Source of the DNA: CAVALG01 sp963589585
GTDB taxonomy: Bacteria > Bacillota > Clostridia > Oscillospirales > Acutalibacteraceae
Direction of reading: 5' to 3'
DNA: 8,577 nucleotides
Assembly: GCA_963589585.1 (NCBI GenBank)
Contig: CAVALG010000004.1
Location: forward strand, 1-8,577
Positions 6,641 to 8,577 of the stretch are shown here, piece after piece (positions within the stretch are counted from its first letter, which is position 1; each line of letters opens with the position of its first letter). The notes under the pieces are model-generated. The model was not told the origin of the DNA. It was given only the letters and a program-made list of their open reading frames with translations, and ran no database searches. The translations under genes were made by a program, and so were the position numbers.

Positions 6641-7093
6641 TTAGTTTCCCCGTCTTTGCGGTACTGCAATAACAGCGGTTATAATTACGGCGCATACAAT
6701 AATTAAATACCATAGGTGATTGCCGCAGTAATTTAGTATCATAATAAATCTGCCGCGTATACATAAAAGCAATACGGCGATTACTATATCAAAAACAGAT
6801 AATATCAGCGATGCCGCCGCTGCCGCGTTCTTAACATATTTTATATTGTTGTCATATTCTTTTGTAACACGGTCACACAGTCGCTCAATTGCGCAGTTAA
6901 AAGCTTCTGCGCAAAGTGTTGTTCCTACAATAGCGGCAAGAATTGCCCATTCTGCAGGGCGCTTTAAAACAGGAATTGCCGCAACAAAACTAAGCAGACC
7001 GCAAAAGAACATAAATCTGAAATTACGCCCGTCGGCAAAAACTGCCGCAAAGCCTTGAAAGGCATATTTAAAACTTTTTAAAAAGCCCCTCAT
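6641..7093 (-). CDS. dgkA: DgkA-family membrane lipid kinase homologue with altered active-site positions
   Basis: Members of this family phosphorylate undecaprenol (Gram-positives) or diacylglycerol at the membrane. The family signature is visible as EAFNCAIERLCD (63-74), giving the expected E63, N66 and E70. Membrane segments lie at about 27-44, 48-66, 89-112 and 126-145. Two places depart from the pattern known to me. The usual E-R-N-x-R-x-H near the N terminus reads G22-R-N-F-R-F-M28, so the glutamate and histidine are lost (an aspartate, D21, is next to it). The usual K-D pair before the Ala-rich helix reads K88-N89. The protein has 150 residues against about 120 for the family, with an added fourth membrane segment. 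Its ATG overlaps the ybeY stop as ATGA, and no well-spaced ribosome binding site is present, so translation is probably coupled. Family membership is firm; kinase activity is uncertain. Confidence 0.88.
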   Translation of the reverse strand: MRGFLKSFKYAFQGFAAVFADGRNFRFMFFCGLLSFVAAIPVLKRPAEWAILAAIVGTTLCAEAFNCAIERLCDRVTKEYDNNIKYVKNAAAAASLILSVFDIVIAVLLLCIRGRFIMILNYCGNHLWYLIIVCAVIITAVIAVPQRRGN

Positions 7094-7563
7094 TCCCTTT
7101 TAACACCCATTTCTTCAAGCACTTCACGCTGCCTTTTAAACATATCGTCTTCCTCTTCTTTGCTGTTTACATGGTCATATCCCAATAGATGAAGCATTGA
7201 GTGGACCGTTAAAAACGCTATTTCACGCTTAAAGGAATGACCGTACTCCTCTGCCTGCTGTTTGGCTTTTTCTACGGAAATTACTATATCCCCCAATTGG
7301 CAGGCACCGTTTTTAGGGTCAATATCATATTCCCCGTTTTCACCCAAAGGGAAAGAAAGCACATCAGTTTCGCGGTCAATATCTCGAAACTGCGCGTTAA
7401 GTTTGCGTATACCCGAATTATCGGTAAATGTCACCGAGATTTCCGCATCGCCGTCAAATTTTTCATATTTAAGCGTTGCTTCACACGAACTTTTTACTAA
7501 GTTCTCTAAAGTTTCGTCAATCGGTTCTAAACTTTGATTGTTTGAAAATTCAAGTAATGTCAT
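7090..7563 (-). CDS. ybeY: Endoribonuclease YbeY (rRNA maturation factor)
   Basis: YbeY is a zinc-dependent single-strand endoribonuclease required for 16S rRNA 3'-end maturation and for 70S ribosome quality control. The 157-residue length is normal. The metal site is clear: HSMLHLLGYDH (121-131), with ligands H121, H125 and H131. Upstream lie the conserved stretches LNAQFRDIDRETDVLSFPL (55-73) and GDIVIS (91-96), which form the active-site groove. Its ATG overlaps the phoH stop and its TGA overlaps the dgkA start, both as ATGA, so these three genes are probably translated in a coupled way. In other bacteria YbeY interacts with Era and with the PhoH homologue YbeZ, which are encoded beside it here. 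No abnormal residues were seen. Confidence 0.97.
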   Translation of the reverse strand: MTLLEFSNNQSLEPIDETLENLVKSSCEATLKYEKFDGDAEISVTFTDNSGIRKLNAQFRDIDRETDVLSFPLGENGEYDIDPKNGACQLGDIVISVEKAKQQAEEYGHSFKREIAFLTVHSMLHLLGYDHVNSKEEEDDMFKRQREVLEEMGVKRE

Positions 7564-8528
7564 ACCCGCTGCCTTCTTTCATACGCTTTTTCGTATGCTT
7601 TTATAATTTCCTGTACAAGGTGATGGCGCACAACATCCTTTTCACTGAATTTAATTATTGCAATATCATCAATATTTTTAAGAATTGAAACCGCTTCTTT
7701 TAACCCCGATTTTTTACCGTCCGGCAAATCTATTTGCGTAATATCGCCCGTAACGACTGCTTTTGAATTAAATCCCAAACGGGTTAAAAACATTTTCATT
7801 TGCTCGCTTGTGGTGTTTTGCGCCTCATCTAAAATTATAAAACTGTCATCAAGTGTTCTGCCGCGCATATAGGCAAGCGGCGCAACCTCAATATCGCCGC
7901 GCTCCTGACATTTTGCAAAATTTTCTGCGCCCAGCATATCAAACAGTGCGTCATAAAGCGGACGAAGATACGGGTCAACCTTTTGCTGCAAATCTCCCGG
8001 TAAAAAACCTAACTTTTCGCCTGCTTCAACCGCAGGGCGGGTAAGTATAATTCTGTTTACCTGTTTGCTCCTGAAAGCGGCAACCGCCTCAGCAACCGCC
8101 AAATATGTTTTACCGGTACCGGCAGGACCTACGCCTACCGTTATTGTGTTTTTCTCAATAGCGTCAATATATTTCTGCTGGCCGAAAGTTTTTGCCTTAA
8201 TCGGCTTACCTTTTGAGGTTATACAAACACAATCACTGTCGGTTAAATTTCCGATGTTGGAGTCCTCATTATCGGCAACCAAAGACATAATATACCTTAT
8301 GTTCTGCTCATTCAGCATTTCGCCCTTGTTAAGAGTTTCAATCATAGCGTTTATCGCACGCATAGCAAGGCTGACATTTGCAGGTTCACCCTTCACTTTA
8401 ATTTCGCTGCCATGCGAAACAACAGTAACATTATATTCGTTTTCTATAAATTTAACATTTTTATCAAAATTTCCGAATAGTTCAACTACCTGTTCCATTC
8501 GCTCTATATTTACTGTTTGTTCAATCAT
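7560..8528 (-). CDS. phoH: PhoH/YbeZ family ATPase
   Basis: This is a 322-residue P-loop ATPase of the PhoH family, linked in other bacteria to RNA metabolism and to YbeY. Residues about 24-66 form a small KH-like N-terminal domain. The ATPase core follows, with Walker A GPAGTGKT (134-141), TRPAVEAGEKLGFLPGD (163-179), Walker B IILDEAQN (231-238), the sensor region TGDITQIDLP (260-269) and RHHLVQEI (301-308). The start is firm: GGAGG (8540-8536) lies 7 nt before the ATG. It is the first gene of the operon within the window. ybeY follows directly with a 4-nt overlap, while in Bacillus pgpH (yqfF) lies between them. The gene to its right is outside the window. Confidence 0.97.
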   Translation of the reverse strand: MIEQTVNIERMEQVVELFGNFDKNVKFIENEYNVTVVSHGSEIKVKGEPANVSLAMRAINAMIETLNKGEMLNEQNIRYIMSLVADNEDSNIGNLTDSDCVCITSKGKPIKAKTFGQQKYIDAIEKNTITVGVGPAGTGKTYLAVAEAVAAFRSKQVNRIILTRPAVEAGEKLGFLPGDLQQKVDPYLRPLYDALFDMLGAENFAKCQERGDIEVAPLAYMRGRTLDDSFIILDEAQNTTSEQMKMFLTRLGFNSKAVVTGDITQIDLPDGKKSGLKEAVSILKNIDDIAIIKFSEKDVVRHHLVQEIIKAYEKAYERRQRV

Positions 8529-8548
8529 TTTTCAACCTCCGTGCAAAT

Positions 8549-8564
8549 TTTACAGTTCTGTAAA
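8549..8564. promoter_or_regulatory. Perfect 7-bp dyad just upstream of phoH
   Basis: TTTACAG (8549-8555) and CTGTAAA (8558-8564) are perfect inverted repeats with a 2-nt spacer, 8 nt upstream of the phoH ribosome binding site. The tight symmetry suits an operator for a dimeric repressor better than a hairpin. No good -35/-10 pair is visible in the 37 nt available, so the promoter may lie beyond the window or the operon may start further upstream. Confidence 0.35.
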
Positions 8565-8577
8565 GTAAGTTATGAAC

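Noticed and set aside
6622..6669. Upstream start of era at 6669
   Set aside because: It would overlap the end of dgkA and lacks a ribosome binding site, while GGAG precedes the ATG at 6621.

Overview
The window looks like chromosomal DNA of a low-to-moderate GC Gram-positive bacterium, most likely a gut-type member of the Clostridia (Oscillospiraceae/Ruminococcaceae-like). This rests on the gene order phoH-ybeY-dgkA-era-yqzL-recO, which follows the Bacillus/Clostridium arrangement, on strong GGAGG-type ribosome binding sites, on the presence of YqzL and MutS2, and on a secreted two-domain surface-type protein with a Clostridia-style signal peptide. The genus cannot be fixed from this sequence alone.

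Layout. Positions 64-1029 (+ strand) hold one secreted protein of unknown exact function, followed by a strong intrinsic terminator at 1079-1112. Positions 1113-1757 hold no convincing gene. This stretch contains several inverted repeats, among them a 13-bp bulged hairpin at 1173-1207, and a long nearly open + frame broken by one stop, so it could be a relic or a structured RNA. From 8528 down to 1774 everything lies on the - strand in one tightly packed probable operon, in transcription order: phoH, ybeY, dgkA, era, a 52-codon yqzL-like gene, recO, mutS2 and rdgB. The two transcription units converge on the 1113-1757 gap.

The - strand genes are packed as one unit. phoH/ybeY and ybeY/dgkA overlap by 4 nt (ATGA). 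yqzL and recO overlap by 53 nt, and recO/mutS2 by 8 nt. mutS2/rdgB are 19 nt apart and dgkA/era also 19 nt. Compared with the B. subtilis order recalled from knowledge, pgpH (yqfF) between phoH and ybeY, and cdd between dgkA and era, are absent.

Function. PhoH, YbeY and Era form a 16S rRNA maturation and small-subunit assembly group. MutS2 is a DNA repair paralogue also known as a ribosome-collision sensor. RecO (recombinational repair) and RdgB (removal of deaminated purine nucleotides) add genome maintenance. DgkA is a membrane lipid kinase homologue whose catalytic positions look altered. No mobile element, CRISPR array, tRNA or rRNA was seen. The items most worth a second look are the overlapping yqzL/recO pair, the unusual DgkA, the secreted NEAT-like protein and the structured gap.
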